Origin: Straminergon stramineum
Lineage: Eukaryota > Streptophyta > Bryopsida > Hypnales > Calliergonaceae
Assembly (NCBI GenBank): GCA_963920665.1
Contig: OY987268.1
Coordinates: 23,190,501-23,254,500 of the forward strand
DNA: 64,000 nucleotides
Direction: 5' to 3'
The position numbers were made by a program, and so were the translations under genes. Shown one piece after another: positions 47,580 to 59,268 of the stretch. Under the pieces are notes generated by a model. The model was given only the letters and a program-made list of their open reading frames with translations, was not told the origin of the DNA and ran no database searches. How positions within the stretch are numbered: position 1 is the first letter of the stretch; every line of letters begins with the position of its first letter.

Positions 47580-49269
47580 ATACCGGTACCACAACCAATC
47601 TCATTTGTAGATAAGACATACGAAACATGCACTGCCTACAAGGCTACGACGACTCCTACCCACTTTTATACAGTAGCATATTTGAGCATAAAGGCTGGCG
47701 CGAAAGGTATATGGGTTTAATAAGATGTACAGTAAGTCATGTTGCATGGAATCTTGATCAAACAAAGATCTGTTGGTCTGCACAATTATTCCGTACTAGG
47801 ATTTTCAGGGTTAAACAACGTTTGTTAGGCCATGTTTTCTCTCCTAAAGCATGTTTCAGTTAGAGATAAGTTCACGTTCGCAAGTAATGTCTCACCAAAA
47901 AAACCTGTTCAAGAATTAAATGTTGCTTCGATGTTCACAATATTGTTCTCACATTATTTCCCAAGTGAAGGCACTAGTCCATAATCTTAGTCAAGGTAGA
48001 GGGGGAGAGAAGGTACATAGCTTGTATGAAGTTATGCTATTGGATCAGCTTATGCAAAACGTAGTGCTTCACAGATTATTATGTTGATGAATAGTATATT
48101 GTATGTCAATCATATACAATATGGTATTTTTTTTTAATACAATATGGTATAATATGGCAATTTATGTACGTAGTAACAAATTATTATCACTATTTTACTT
48201 CTAAAACCGTAACAATACTACAATTATAATGCTTGATATTCATTGGGAACATTCCATATAATGTGGCAATGTTCCCAATGCAAGATGCAAAACTTGCAAA
48301 AGCAACACTCCAAACCTAGCTAAATTGGTAGCAAGTGAATGTGCAAACAATGTTTTATCCCCTAAAGCCCCAACCCCTTTGAGGACAAAATGGATTTCAA
48401 GTAGGCTCCTATCATCTCAACTTTTGTCGTGCTTTTTAAAGAAAAAATTGAAGATAGAAAATACACAAGTTTTGGGAGAATATCATTTTTATTTCAATTG
48501 GTGCCTAGTAGCAAAAATTATATCACCCCAAGCCCCGAATGGGTTTTGTTGGATAGCACAAAAAATCAGAGAAAGTCAAAATAAAATTTTCAAAATTTTG
48601 TTTCTCATTGAAAGTAATTTTTTTTTATATGGAAAGATTTTATTCATTCTATTTGGACTAGTGATGAGAAAGTTATGGACAACCTTGTTTTTTGAGCAAG
48701 CAAAGTATCTTTTTGAATTTTTTTTAAAAGATTCATTTTAAACTCAATTTTCACAATTTAAAAAAGAATCGAGATGGTGTAATTCACTTGCTAGAACAAT
48801 CTCACTACTGGAATTATTGTGTTTCAATTCCATCTTAGACCTAATATAAAAATTTAGCTTTTCCTTCAATCTCAGACTTGCTTCTACTTACAATTGTTTA
48901 AAGAATGAAAATCCAGTGCATGTGTTCAAATTTTTTTCCCTAGACTTTCTACACAATCCTCAACATAATTTTTTTAAATTAAATATTGGTTGTGCAAAAT
49001 TTTTTAACTAGGAAGCTTCAAACCCTTAAAACCTAGGTAAGTAAGGTGCAAATAACTAAGTTTTCTTCACTTTAAATGCAAATATCTTGCAATCTACACA
49101 ATGAAAGTTTTTGAAAAATTTTCCACACATTCCTACACTAGTCTAGTGCAAGATCCTATGGTAAAACATGGGGAAAAAAATTTACTAAATCTTTTTGTAG
49201 TTTGCAAATAGAAATGGCAACTTTGAGTGGAACTTGATGGAAAAAAACTTGGGACTTCAAGGGTTAGAT
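47580..49269. other. FRO 3' flank and AT-rich intergenic DNA
   Basis: The first few hundred bases should be the 3' untranslated region of the ferric reductase. A perfect 13-bp inverted repeat, CATTGGGAACATT and its complement, lies at 48241-48253 and 48268-48280. Near 49253-49265 the sequence ends CTTCAAGGGTTA, like the right end of the TTAA element at 12004, but no matching left end was found. Confidence 0.45.
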
Positions 49270-49920
49270 CTATAAATGCCCAAGGCCTTTTTAGAGAGTC
49301 TTGGAATTTTCTCTAAATTGAACAAAAAGTCAACATTTTGAGATGTTTTATCACTCTTTTCTTGAATTGTAAGTGTGCAAATACAAAGTAAACATGTTAG
49401 AGATCCTATGGGAAAAGAAAACACAAGAATATCACTTATAGGTTGAAAGATTTTATTGTTTGATCATGGGTGTGTTAAAATTGTGAAAGTAATTTGAAGT
49501 CCTTCAATTCAATCCTCTTTTCACACTTAAAAATCTGAAATCGAGGTCACTAATATAATACTTTATATGAGGTTGAAGGGCATAACATGCATAACCCCAA
49601 ATCAATTTATGGCTTCTCCTAATCTAGTCTAAAACTTTTGTAAATGAATTTTTAATGGGATTTTTCTCTTTTTTATTTGAAGCATATTTTGAAGAGCCCT
49701 CAACATTAGAAAATCAAGATTTGCAATGGCGCCCTTGTACAAAATCTTGAATAGAAAAACCATATTCATTCATTTTCAAAATCAGATTTTTGATGCTAAA
49801 ATTAGACATCAAAAAGACTTTTTCAAAAATATAAGCTAAGAAAAATAGTAACTTGGTAAGGTTTTATCTAACTTCAAAATTATGTTGACACTTTAATTTG
49901 GTGCCATGGTCATCTAGGGA
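49270..49920 (+). repeat. Dispersed ~650-bp repeat R3, copy 2
   Basis: Counterpart of 5551-6192 in the same orientation, sharing an ordered series of words from AAATGCCCAA at the start to GGTTTTATCTAACTTCAAA near the end. This copy lacks the ~140-bp direct repeats that flank copy 1, so the R3 unit itself is the dispersed part. Confidence 0.75.
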
Positions 49921-51503
49921 TTAAACAACATTTCTTGAGCTTAGTTTTGACATTTTCGTAGTGTTAGAAGCAACTTTCAAGCAATGGCTAAGCCCAAACC
50001 CCAACCCACCCACCCCCCCAAACCCCCCTATATTAGTGTATAAGTATCACATTCTTTACGAGATGATTCATATGGTTTAATTGTCTTCTTTGTGTAAGTA
50101 GATTGTATCTCTATTCTAAAAGGATTGAGTAGGTTTGTAAATATAGAAGAAGAAAATAATTATGTCAATAATTTGAAGACATTACTTAACAATGGTAGCA
50201 AAGGCCAAATGGTCTTTTTTTGGAGTTTATATTAAAACTAATAGTTGATAACTAATACCAGCATGGAGAAATTAACTAGGAAGGAAGGCCATTTGCATTG
50301 CATGATTCTATCTTATTAATGCATGTGACACTAATTTTCCAAAGTCAATGTAAGTTGAAAAATTACTATATTGTAACTAACTTTCAGAAAACCTAATAAC
50401 TCATGGTGATACTAGTTTTTCACCTCCACTATGAAAATAACTCTATACAATCTCAAAACTCCTCATTATATATGGAGAATTGTGTGACACATTCCTTGAT
50501 TGCATGGTTCTTGTGTACTTTTTCCAAGCTCGCATATTTGTTGAAATTTCAAGCTTTATCCATTAGATGAGATTTAGGGAAATAAAGGACCATTTCAAGC
50601 CTATTCCCCATGATGTTTCTGCAGCAGTGAGGGCATGGCTGACTTCTGTTAGTCAACATAAATACTATAAAAATGAATTTTTTTTGACCTAAAATTGAAA
50701 AGAGAACCAGAAAAAAATTTAAAAAAGAAAAATCTGGCGTGGCCATTGCATGACCACATTAGCACTACTGCAATGGCATAGTTCAGCAAGTTGCCTAGTG
50801 TTGGGAATTGAAGAGAACTTGTAGCCTTCTATTTAGCCCAAATCTCATCTAATGATTGTAATTTCTTTTTGGTATCATGTTTTGATTATGATGAAGGATT
50901 TTTGTCTTACTGACTATTGGTATAGAAGACTCAAACAAATGAACCTGGTCACATATTCTTAAAATGAATGAGGATGTGGTAAATATGACTCTCAAGAAAT
51001 TCATTTGCTTTAGCTTATGTTATTGGATTGTGATTGTCATCATATATTCAAACATCACCTTAGTTAACAAAATATCAAGTTCTATTCAAAGGACCCTTCT
51101 CCAAAAACTTCATTTGAAATACTTTTGTATTTGATTTGTATATGAATGTTTTGGGGTATTTAAATTTTACATGGTATTATAGACAAAAAAAGTGTATTCT
51201 ATTATAGACAAAAAGAAAGGATGGTTTGTTTGCAATCCTCTTCAACCCAATTTGTTACCTTCTAAAAATGAATGGCATAAACGACCAAATGACCTTACTA
51301 TCATTGAGAGGGAACCCCAATTAACATGCACTTAATCTACGCAACCACTAAGGAAAGGTAGAAAAAAATGGAATAGAACAAAAGAATTAACAACTTTTGA
51401 GGGTAAAAAACATCAAAAGGACACCACAATATCAACATAATGAATACATACAATAGTTTGCATACTTCTAATCACTAAAAATTGCAACTAAGGAAAGGTA
51501 CTA
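49921..51503. other. Intergenic AT-rich DNA
   Basis: No gene seen. Contains a C-tract cluster at 49993-50028 (six tracts of at least three C), which on the minus strand is a strong G-quadruplex candidate. Confidence 0.5.
49993..50028 (-). other. G-quadruplex candidate
   Basis: Six C-tracts of 3 to 7 bases separated by one to three A on the plus strand, so the minus strand has six closely spaced G-tracts. This meets the usual G3+ N1-7 pattern with short loops. It resembles degenerate telomere-like CCCAAA but is not the plant telomere repeat CCCTAAA. Confidence 0.6.
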
Positions 51504-51659
51504 AGGTAAACTATCCCATTCTAGACCAAATGGGAGCCAACCCATTGTAGGCTAAAATATGTCACTAGTGTATATTGAAGTTTTGAAACGTACACCACTA
51601 ACAAAATTTAGCCTACAATGGGTTGGCTCCTATTTGGTCTAGAATGGGGTAGTTTACCT
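51504..51659. mobile_element. MITE with 53-bp terminal inverted repeats and TA duplication
   Basis: The left arm starts AGGTAAACTATCCCATTCTA (51504-51556) and the right arm is its complement (51607-51659) with two mismatches. TA flanks both ends, as for Tc1/mariner-derived MITEs. A 50-bp non-repeated centre separates the arms, so a transcript would fold into a near-perfect hairpin. The near-identity of the arms suggests recent activity or conversion. Confidence 0.8.
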
Positions 51660-51660
51660 T

Positions 51661-52685
51661 ATTGATTGGTAAAATTTGTTTCTCTTGGAGTGAATAGATA
51701 AATGAAAATGGATTTCAATAGAAGAATAAGTTATGAATTTTCAAAACACAAGTCATAAGTGCACCATAAATGAACACAAAGATCTACAGTGTAAGCATTG
51801 TACATCCCCAAAATGAATTGTCTTGATTCTAGGTAAGAATCTCCAATACCTTTCAATAACAACCAACAATTGCAATGCAAGAAAACAAAAGAGTATTATT
51901 TTGGTTATTTCACCATATACAACTCTTACACTACACTAAGCTAACTACACCTAAAATTGTAGGAATAAGCTTTGTGACATAACCAATATGCTCTATTAAA
52001 TGAACAATAATTTTTGAACATTGATGGATGACTATGAATCAAAATACAATTGGTTCCATCATTTTTGGATGCATTGGGAATTATTGACAAATTTTCAAAG
52101 ATGCAAGTTACAGAGGTGCTAAAATTGTCATGTAGGTGATGCCAAAATGCATTTGATGCACATGAAGAAATGATACTAGTAGTATCAAAATATGTCACAA
52201 AGAAGAAGTTAAGACAACCAAAAGTGTAAAGTTGCCACCGAGGCTTTTTTTGAGTGAATTTTTGCTCAAAAGTAATGAAATTTTTTTACAAGGAATATTT
52301 GGCAAAATATTATTGCTTTTTAGTAGAGGAAATCGCTAATTTTCTATCAAATCTTGAGAAGGTGTCCTTCTATTTTGGATGAATGTACATCATTTTGGAT
52401 GAATAAATCAAAATTTCATCCATAGATTATAAGTTTCATCCCTTCTACACTACTTAAAATAAATGAAAAAAGAACCCTTGGTTGCCACCTCCATAATACT
52501 ATAAACTGAATTGCACGCTACTCAAAATGACCTTGAACTCAACCTTACACTTTTCATTACAATGCATACCATTTTGAGTACCTTCCCTATTCAATTTTCC
52601 TTTCAAAATAGGTGTAGTTTTAGTAAATAGTGAAATTAGGTTGTTCCCTCACCAATTTCTCAACATTTAACTATATTTATATAAT
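51661..52685. other. Intergenic AT-rich DNA
   Basis: No gene or well-defined repeat found. Short open frames have no recognisable family. Confidence 0.5.
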
Positions 52686-52835
52686 CACTACAAGAGAAAG
52701 GGGTGTTTTAAATATAGTCCAAGTAGTATATTCCTATGAATAATGACCTAAAAGGGATGATTTTAGTAAAAAATGACTAGAAATACATATTTTTGAAGTA
52801 AAACTTTACTGTAAACACCCCTTTCTCTTGTAGTG
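52686..52835. mobile_element. CACTA-derived MITE, 150 bp
   Basis: Both ends read CACTACAAGAGAAAGGGGTG inward, continuing three more matching bases, so the inverted repeat is about 23 bp. CACTACAAGA is the classical end of plant CACTA elements. Its flanks (AAT and GGT) do not show a matching 3-bp duplication. The 100-bp interior is non-coding. It differs from the end sequence of the 39657-41027 element, so at least two CACTA groups are represented. Confidence 0.75.
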
Positions 52836-53574
52836 GGTAGAACCACCCATTACTAGCTAGGCCCTAAGAACAATCTATAGATTTTGGTCAACAAAGATAT
52901 GATTGATTTCTAACCTTTAGTTTCTTGGTTTCCAATCCTCTTCTAGACATCACTGTCATGACACATGTGCTTGGTTTTGAGAGCCAAATTAGTCTTTGGA
53001 TGAGTAGTCATGAGAGACTCTATGTGTTGGGGATGGGTGCATGCGAAATTTTGGCTTCCAAAATTCATAACAATTTGAATTTAAGAAATTTTTTTGTCAA
53101 AATTTGACAATGCCCATCATTTCTATCTTTGCATAGGCCAAAAAAATTAACATTGCCTTCTCCTCTTCGAAATCATGCAAATAATGCTTAAGTGGTTGGA
53201 AATGGATGGTTCTACCCCAGTGTTTTTTTGGCTTTTTGGCAGTTCGCTGGCTGTGCTGCACTGGTCCAAATTTGGAGGGACGACGGCACAGAGGCCAATA
53301 TTTGGCGGGCTGAGCAAATTATCGCTCATAACAAAAACGCTGGTTCTACCATAGATATTGTTATAATTGGGACAAGCTGACCTCCATGTCTACTGTACAA
53401 ATGGAAATATCCCTAGAAATATCTGGAGCTCATCAACATGCAGTGTGCCATGCGAGCCCGAAGAAACGACGACTCCCTCCCTCAACAGTGCCGCGGACGA
53501 TGACGGTCAGGGATGACTGAAGATGCTCGAAGACCTATGCTACACCACCCTGCACTGCATTCCTAGCCTTCACG
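52836..53574. other. Intergenic, upstream of isocitrate dehydrogenase
   Basis: No gene seen. Sequence becomes more GC-balanced after 53400 as it approaches the isocitrate dehydrogenase gene. Confidence 0.45.
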
Positions 53575-53635
53575 TCTCCTTCTCCAGTCCCCAGTCTCCC
53601 TCTCCCCCGCCTCCAGTCTGTTCTCGCCTCCATCA
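53575..53635 (+). promoter_or_regulatory. Pyrimidine-rich patch upstream of isocitrate dehydrogenase
   Basis: About 60 bases of mostly C and T (CTCC, CCTC, TCTCC runs), 70-130 bases before the ATG at 53705. Pyrimidine patches of this kind are common in plant core promoters and 5' leaders. No clear TATA box was seen next to it. Confidence 0.35.
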
Positions 53636-53704
53636 AGTGTGAGGGTTTTCCTCTCGTCCCGTTTTGCCCCACGCGCCGCCCTTCCTCGATCGTCCTTTGC
53701 AGCC

Positions 53705-56700
53705 ATGGCGTTCCACAAAATCAAAGTCGACAATCCGATCGTCGAGATGGACGGTATGACGTCGTTTGTGTGGCTTGAGGAGGGAATTGGGATTGGTTTG
53801 AGAACGGAGGGTGTTTGCTCTTGTAGGGAATTGTTGTTTGGGTTCCAGAAAGAATGGAATCAATTACAGCTAGTATCTTTGTACGTGTTCAGTTTGAAAA
53901 TGGTATCGTGGACACGGAGGTTATGAGTTTCGATTGGTTTGATTCGGGAATTGGAGAGCGTTTGCTAGGGACGATGAGTGCGTTTGTTGTTCTTGTGAGC
54001 TCTTTCATTGGGGATCGGTATGTGGAATCCAAGAAAAATGGGATTACAGCTGTTGTATATGTTTATATATCGTTCGACTGTCCTCTTGAGGAGATGGACT
54101 CTACGATTTTCGTTTGGTTTGATTCAGGACTGGAGTGTGCTTGTTTGATTCCGGAGTTTCGTTGTTCTTGATTTCAGTAATTAGGGAATTGGTGCTTACT
54201 ATCCAAGAGGAATTGAACGAGTGCTAGAATTGAACCACTGCATTCATTTATGTATTGAGATCGTTAACCCAATCGTCGAAATGGGCGGTTTGATTTTCAT
54301 GTGGTTCAATTCGGGAATTGAGATTGTTCGTTTAGGACGAGGAGCGACTTTTGTTGGGGCTCCGTAAATAGAGAATCGGTATTTGCAATCCGAAGCAAAA
54401 GGAACCTCAGCTAGTGTCTCTGTATCTTTAAAGTTTAAAATCCTATTGTGTGTTTTGATTCTTGGAGGGAGAGTGATTATTTGGGACGATGAGCGAATTT
54501 GTTGTTCTTGAGATCCATGTGCAGGGGGATTGGTATTTTCAGTACAAGAAGAAAACAATCACAGCTAGGATCTGTAATTTTCTTTGATTGTATCATAGTA
54601 GCGTGGGTCCCTTGCAGAGATGGAGTAGTTGCACAAATCCTTTTTGACTTTTTATTTCCAATCCATGGAGCCGCAGCTGGTCTTCATATGGTTTTTGGAC
54701 TGTAGAGTCGTAATGTAAACAGTTCCTTTACTCGTGTATCCTGCACAGATGGAACAATGTCGGAATGCTTGGAATGATTGCCGTCAATACGAGTTGCGTG
54801 ACTGAATTTATCTATTTTGAGTCTAATTGTGCGCCTGAATATTGGGATCAGCTTCTGTTTTTGTTTATTCTCTTTGTAATGTGTTTTGTCACATCTGGAA
54901 ACCCCAAGGTTCTTGAACTATTTAACGTCGTCTGATTGGTCTACCATGTCCATCGGTCTCCGTTTGTTTGGTATGGAGTTCCATTGCACCAGTGTTGAGC
55001 CCAATTCTAATTTGAAGATTTGTAATTCAGTTCGACGCTCTCTCGTCTTTGGATTTCTATTGCTTGCGGAGTCTTCCTATTATTTTTTTGTTTTCTAAGG
55101 GATCTCCAAGACTTGTGCTATTGACTGGAGTCTGTGCATGTTCTGATCTGTGCGCTCACCATGGAACAGGTGATGAAATGACCAGGGTCATTTGGAAAAT
55201 GATCAAAGATAAGGTGAGTGAGCGTACCTCCTTTTTTTTCCGATCTGCTTGCTGTGAGAAACGTGCATGGTTGAGAGCTGGCCATGACCCATATTGACCC
55301 CTATTTCCAGTGTTCGTGACGTGCAATAGTGGAACTTTCCTTCTCGAAAGTACTTCTGTAACCTTGATATTGAGGTTCTCATTAGTTGATTCATGATCCA
55401 TGTTTGGCCTTTGTTATAAGAGCGACGATTCAATTAGGGTTTAAGGTTTTGATCCCAATCGTTGGAAGCGGAGAGTGAAGTTTTGAGGAGCGTGTTGTCT
55501 GACAAGTTTGATCGGAATCTGTTGCAGTTGATCTTTCCATTTCTGGACGTGGATTTGAAATACTACGACCTGGGAATTCTCAATCGAGACGCCACTAATG
55601 ACAAGGTGACGCTTGAGAGTGCCGCAGCTACGCTCAAGTATGAACCCTCCAATTCCTGAATTTTCCTTTCAATGAGATGTTCTCTTCCATCGAGATGCTT
55701 GTGTAGCTTTTTCGCTTTGTTCCTTGATGTCAGTCCCCTCCTCTCTGCTTGATAATAGGAGAGCCCTTCCATAATCAGGGAAAACTAGAATGGAATGATT
55801 GACCTCCATCGAGTTCGTATTTCTAATTTGTTCTGCCCTTCTGATGCAGATACAATGTCGCTATCAAGTGTGCAACCATCACTCCTGGTTCGTTTCGTAC
55901 CTGGCATTAGTCCGGGTAGACAAACCTTGCACGATATTGTTATATCTTCATACTTGTATAACATTTTTTGTTGGGAAAGGCTATCGTCAGTAAGAAGCCA
56001 TCTACCGCTGCCACATTTAAGGTCAAGATTGCTCACAATAATGTTTCCACCGGATATATTTTCGACCCTGGCATCTTTGGTTGGTACTTTCCTGTCAATA
56101 AATGAACGTGTTTTTGTCTTGTGCAGATGAAGATCGTGTGAAGGAATTTGGACTTAAGCAGATGTGGAAGAGTCCAAATGGGACCATCAGAAACGTTCTC
56201 AACGGTACTGCTTGTCTCTGTTTGGCGAGCTAAAATGCATGCTTCTGTGACGTTTGCATTTGGGTTTCCTCTCCCAACCATGAGAAAACAATTGCACAGT
56301 CTGATCTTTGGTTTGAGATCTTTTGTGGTTGTTCACATTAATCTATGGAAGTGAAGTTCGAGTGTGGACGATCCCGCTCAAGTGAATCCAAGTGGGGGAT
56401 ATGAGGACACCATTGATAAGTACGAGTAGCGTCTGATTTGATGTTGGAGTTCTTTATCGTGACTGTCTTGAAGTGTTGCTTTTCAACTGGCAGGGACTGT
56501 GTTTCGTGAGCCGATTTTGTGCAAGAACGTTCCCCGCCTTGTCCCTGGTATGCACCGAGCCCTTGTGGTCCTCTTTCTGGTTCGTTCTTGGAGACTGGTG
56601 GGTTTTCTATTTGTGGTGAGAGGTGTTTGTATCTGCCGGAGCCCTTACAGAAGATAGTGTGCAGGCTGGACCAAGCCCATTTGCATCGGCAGGCATGCCT

Positions 56701-59268
56701 ATGGCGACCAGTACATGGCCACCGACGCTGTGTTCAAAGGGCCTGGCAAGCTGAAGATGGTTTTTGGTAACCCTCTGGCTCTCTCTTTCTGTTCGTTCGT
56801 CCTTGTTCCCATTTTGCTGTCAATTCCAGCTGGGCATTCGAGTTTCGATGCTTCCTCTATTTTGCATTGAATCATTTCCAGCTCTTCTGTGTTTTGAAGG
56901 TTTCGATTCGAGTGGTCTGCAGTTCTCGGTGCATTGATGGTGATGAAGATTCTACTGTTGACCCTGTATTCGTGAAGTATGTTGATTTCGAAACTCTTGA
57001 TTTGTTTTTGAGTTTGCAGAACCCGACAATGGTGGAGAGATTGTGGACTTGGATGTGTACCACTACGACGGTGCTGGTGGAGTTGCCCTTTCTATGTATA
57101 ACACCGACGAGGTGTGTTTTCTGCTTGGGATCTCTGTTTTGAAATTTGAAGTGTTCGATAATTGGAGTTGACCTCAACCTATTTCCTGATGTCTGGCAAA
57201 GCTGATGTTGCCGTCCGCCTTTCCTTCGTTTTCCTTGAGCGATCTGATGTGTGTGGTCGTGTGCAGTCTATCCGGGGATTTGCAAAGGCTTCTTTCACTA
57301 TGGCATTGAAGAAGAAATGGCCCCTCTACTTGAGCACCAAGAACACGATTTTGAAGCACTATGATGGCAGGTAATGGGTTCATTTTCGGTGGTGGTGCGT
57401 TTGTCTGATGAAGCAGTGTTTGAGGTGCTGTTTGGATAGGAAAGTGAGTTATTCCAACCGTCTGTTGGTGCGCCAGTTTCCATATCCACTGGTGCGATAT
57501 TATTCGGATAGTCTTTGCGGAATCTAACCTTGCTATCACGTTGACCAATTTCTGGACCGTGTTGAATTGTGATATGCTCGTCCACATCGTGAGCTTATTA
57601 GCCTGTTGCGCCTTTGGTTCAGGTTCAAGGATATCTTTCTGGAAGTCTACCAGAATGAGGGATGGGAGGCGAAGTTCAAAGACGCTGGAATCTGGTACTT
57701 GTCTACCGCCTTGAGCTCTTTCTTGTATGCAGCGGTTCCTTGCCCTCCTGCTGTTGGATTCTGATCCGCCTCAGGGTTCTTTGGATCTCGACTTGCTGGT
57801 ATAAGTGTTGTGAATTCGTCCTTCGTGATCCTGAGTTGAGTCCCTTGCTTATCACAGGTATGAGCACCGCCTCATCGACGACATGGTGGCATATTGCCTC
57901 AAGAGTGCGGGTGAATACGTCTGGGCCTGTAAGAACTACGATGGAGATGTCCAAAGTGACATGCTTGCTCAAGGTATTTTTGTCCGCCCCCCCTTTTTCT
58001 TTTTTCACAGGACTCCAATGTCTTTCGCTTCCTGATGTTCCTTGATCCCCCTTGTTTTTTGGAGTCTTCTTTTGGTGTCACCAAGAGACGGTTTGGTATG
58101 TTTCATTTTTTCAGTTCCGAAGATCTCAAACCCCAATCGTCTCGTTTCTTTTTGTTTGCAGGTTTCGGATCGCTTGGCCTCATGACTTCTGTGCTGGTAT
58201 GACTTGCGTGGCTGCTTGAACCGTGTGCGGTTTTTTTTACGTCTGGAAATATATCGAAGGCTTTCAACTGTGCACTGTCTGCGTGTCCACCGTGTCTTTG
58301 TAGCTCTTTCGATGATTTTATCCTATTTGGGTTTCACTGTGGGTCGTCGATGGTCATGACCACGCAGATTTTGTCCTTGTCGTCGTGCCACCCCACTCCG
58401 AGCTTGCGATCCCTTAGCGTGCATCACTTGCTGTGATTTGTGTTCAGATTTGTCCCGATGGCAAAACTATTGAAGCCGAAGCTGCTCATGGGACTGTGAC
58501 CAGGCACTTCCGAGTGTACCAGAAGGGTGGTGAAACCAGCACCAACAGTATTGCTTCTATTTTTGCTTGGGGTCGTGGCCTAAGCCACAGGTATGCTTTT
58601 TGACTTGCATATCGTAGCCTGTGAGGTGCATGTTGGTCGTCGCCATGGTCATTCTATCTGGGTTCAAGCAGGCTTGGTCTCTGAGACTTCCATGGAATTC
58701 TGTTCCATATGATGATCATAGCATTTCCTGCTACTGTACGGAAATGGATTGCATATCTCCTCGGCGTGGTCGGTATTTGTTCAGATGCTTGGATGCGAAT
58801 CTTGATCGTGCCCATTCCACGGGCTTCTAAGTGTTCGCATGTTTTCTTCAGAGGTTTGTTGGATGGCAATGCGAAGCTTCAAGAGTTTGCTGAGAAGCTG
58901 GAGGCCGCTTGTATTGATGTTGTGGAGGGTGGAACGATGACCAAAGATCTTGCTCTTTTGAGCCATGGTCCCAAGTAAGTTCTGGAAGGAAATTACGACG
59001 AGTTGACGAGAGGTTCCAGCGTAGGCAGTCGATCGTTCTACCATGCCTCTGCCGCTCGACTCCATCAAATCGATATTTTTCTTACGTTGAGCGGAGTGCT
59101 GGTCTCCGTCATGCATTGGTTTAATGGAGTTGTTTGCAAGTTTGTGACTGTTTTGGACTTCACTGCAGGGTCAGCAGAGAGGATTATGTCAACACTGAAG
59201 AGTTCATCGACGCTGTTGCGAAGGAGCTGCAATCCAAGTTGTCACCCACATCGAATCCAAAGTTGTAA
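53705..59268 (+). CDS. ICDH: NADP-dependent isocitrate dehydrogenase
   Basis: Converts isocitrate to 2-oxoglutarate with NADP. Fifteen exons: 53705-53753, 55170-55213, 55528-55637, 55850-55887, 56127-56204, 56494-56547, 56665-56766, 57020-57111, 57267-57370, 57623-57694, 57858-57973, 58162-58196, 58448-58590, 58852-58974 and 59169-59268, giving 419 residues with every phase consistent. Substrate motif KSPNGTIRN (Ser96, Asn98, Arg102), then Arg111 and Arg134; Tyr141; metal Asp255, Asp278 and Asp282; NADP motif HGTVTRH (312-318). No N-terminal targeting peptide (starts [17 protein letters not shown]), so the cytosolic type is expected. The protein ends SPTSNPKL, whose final PKL resembles a minor plant peroxisomal PTS1. 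Intron 1 is the longest (1416 bp) and carries a tandem array copying the exon-1 end. Confidence 0.97.
53728..54600 (+). repeat. Tandem array over exon-1/intron-1 junction of ICDH
   Basis: About five diverged units of 165-185 bp begin near 53728, 53893, 54076, 54258 and 54428. The first includes the coding end of exon 1 and its donor. The fourth reads CCAATCGTCGAAATGGGCGG at 54269-54288, against CCGATCGTCGAGATGGACGG in exon 1. The third keeps GAGGAGATGGACTCTACG. Later parts share TGGTTTGATTCGGGAATTGG-like blocks. The inner copies are pseudo-exons inside the intron. Confidence 0.8.

Noticed and set aside
49253..49266. Right end of another TTAA-type element (CTTCAAGGGTTA)
   Set aside because: The flank is TTAG rather than TTAA and no matching left end was found, so it is not called as an element.
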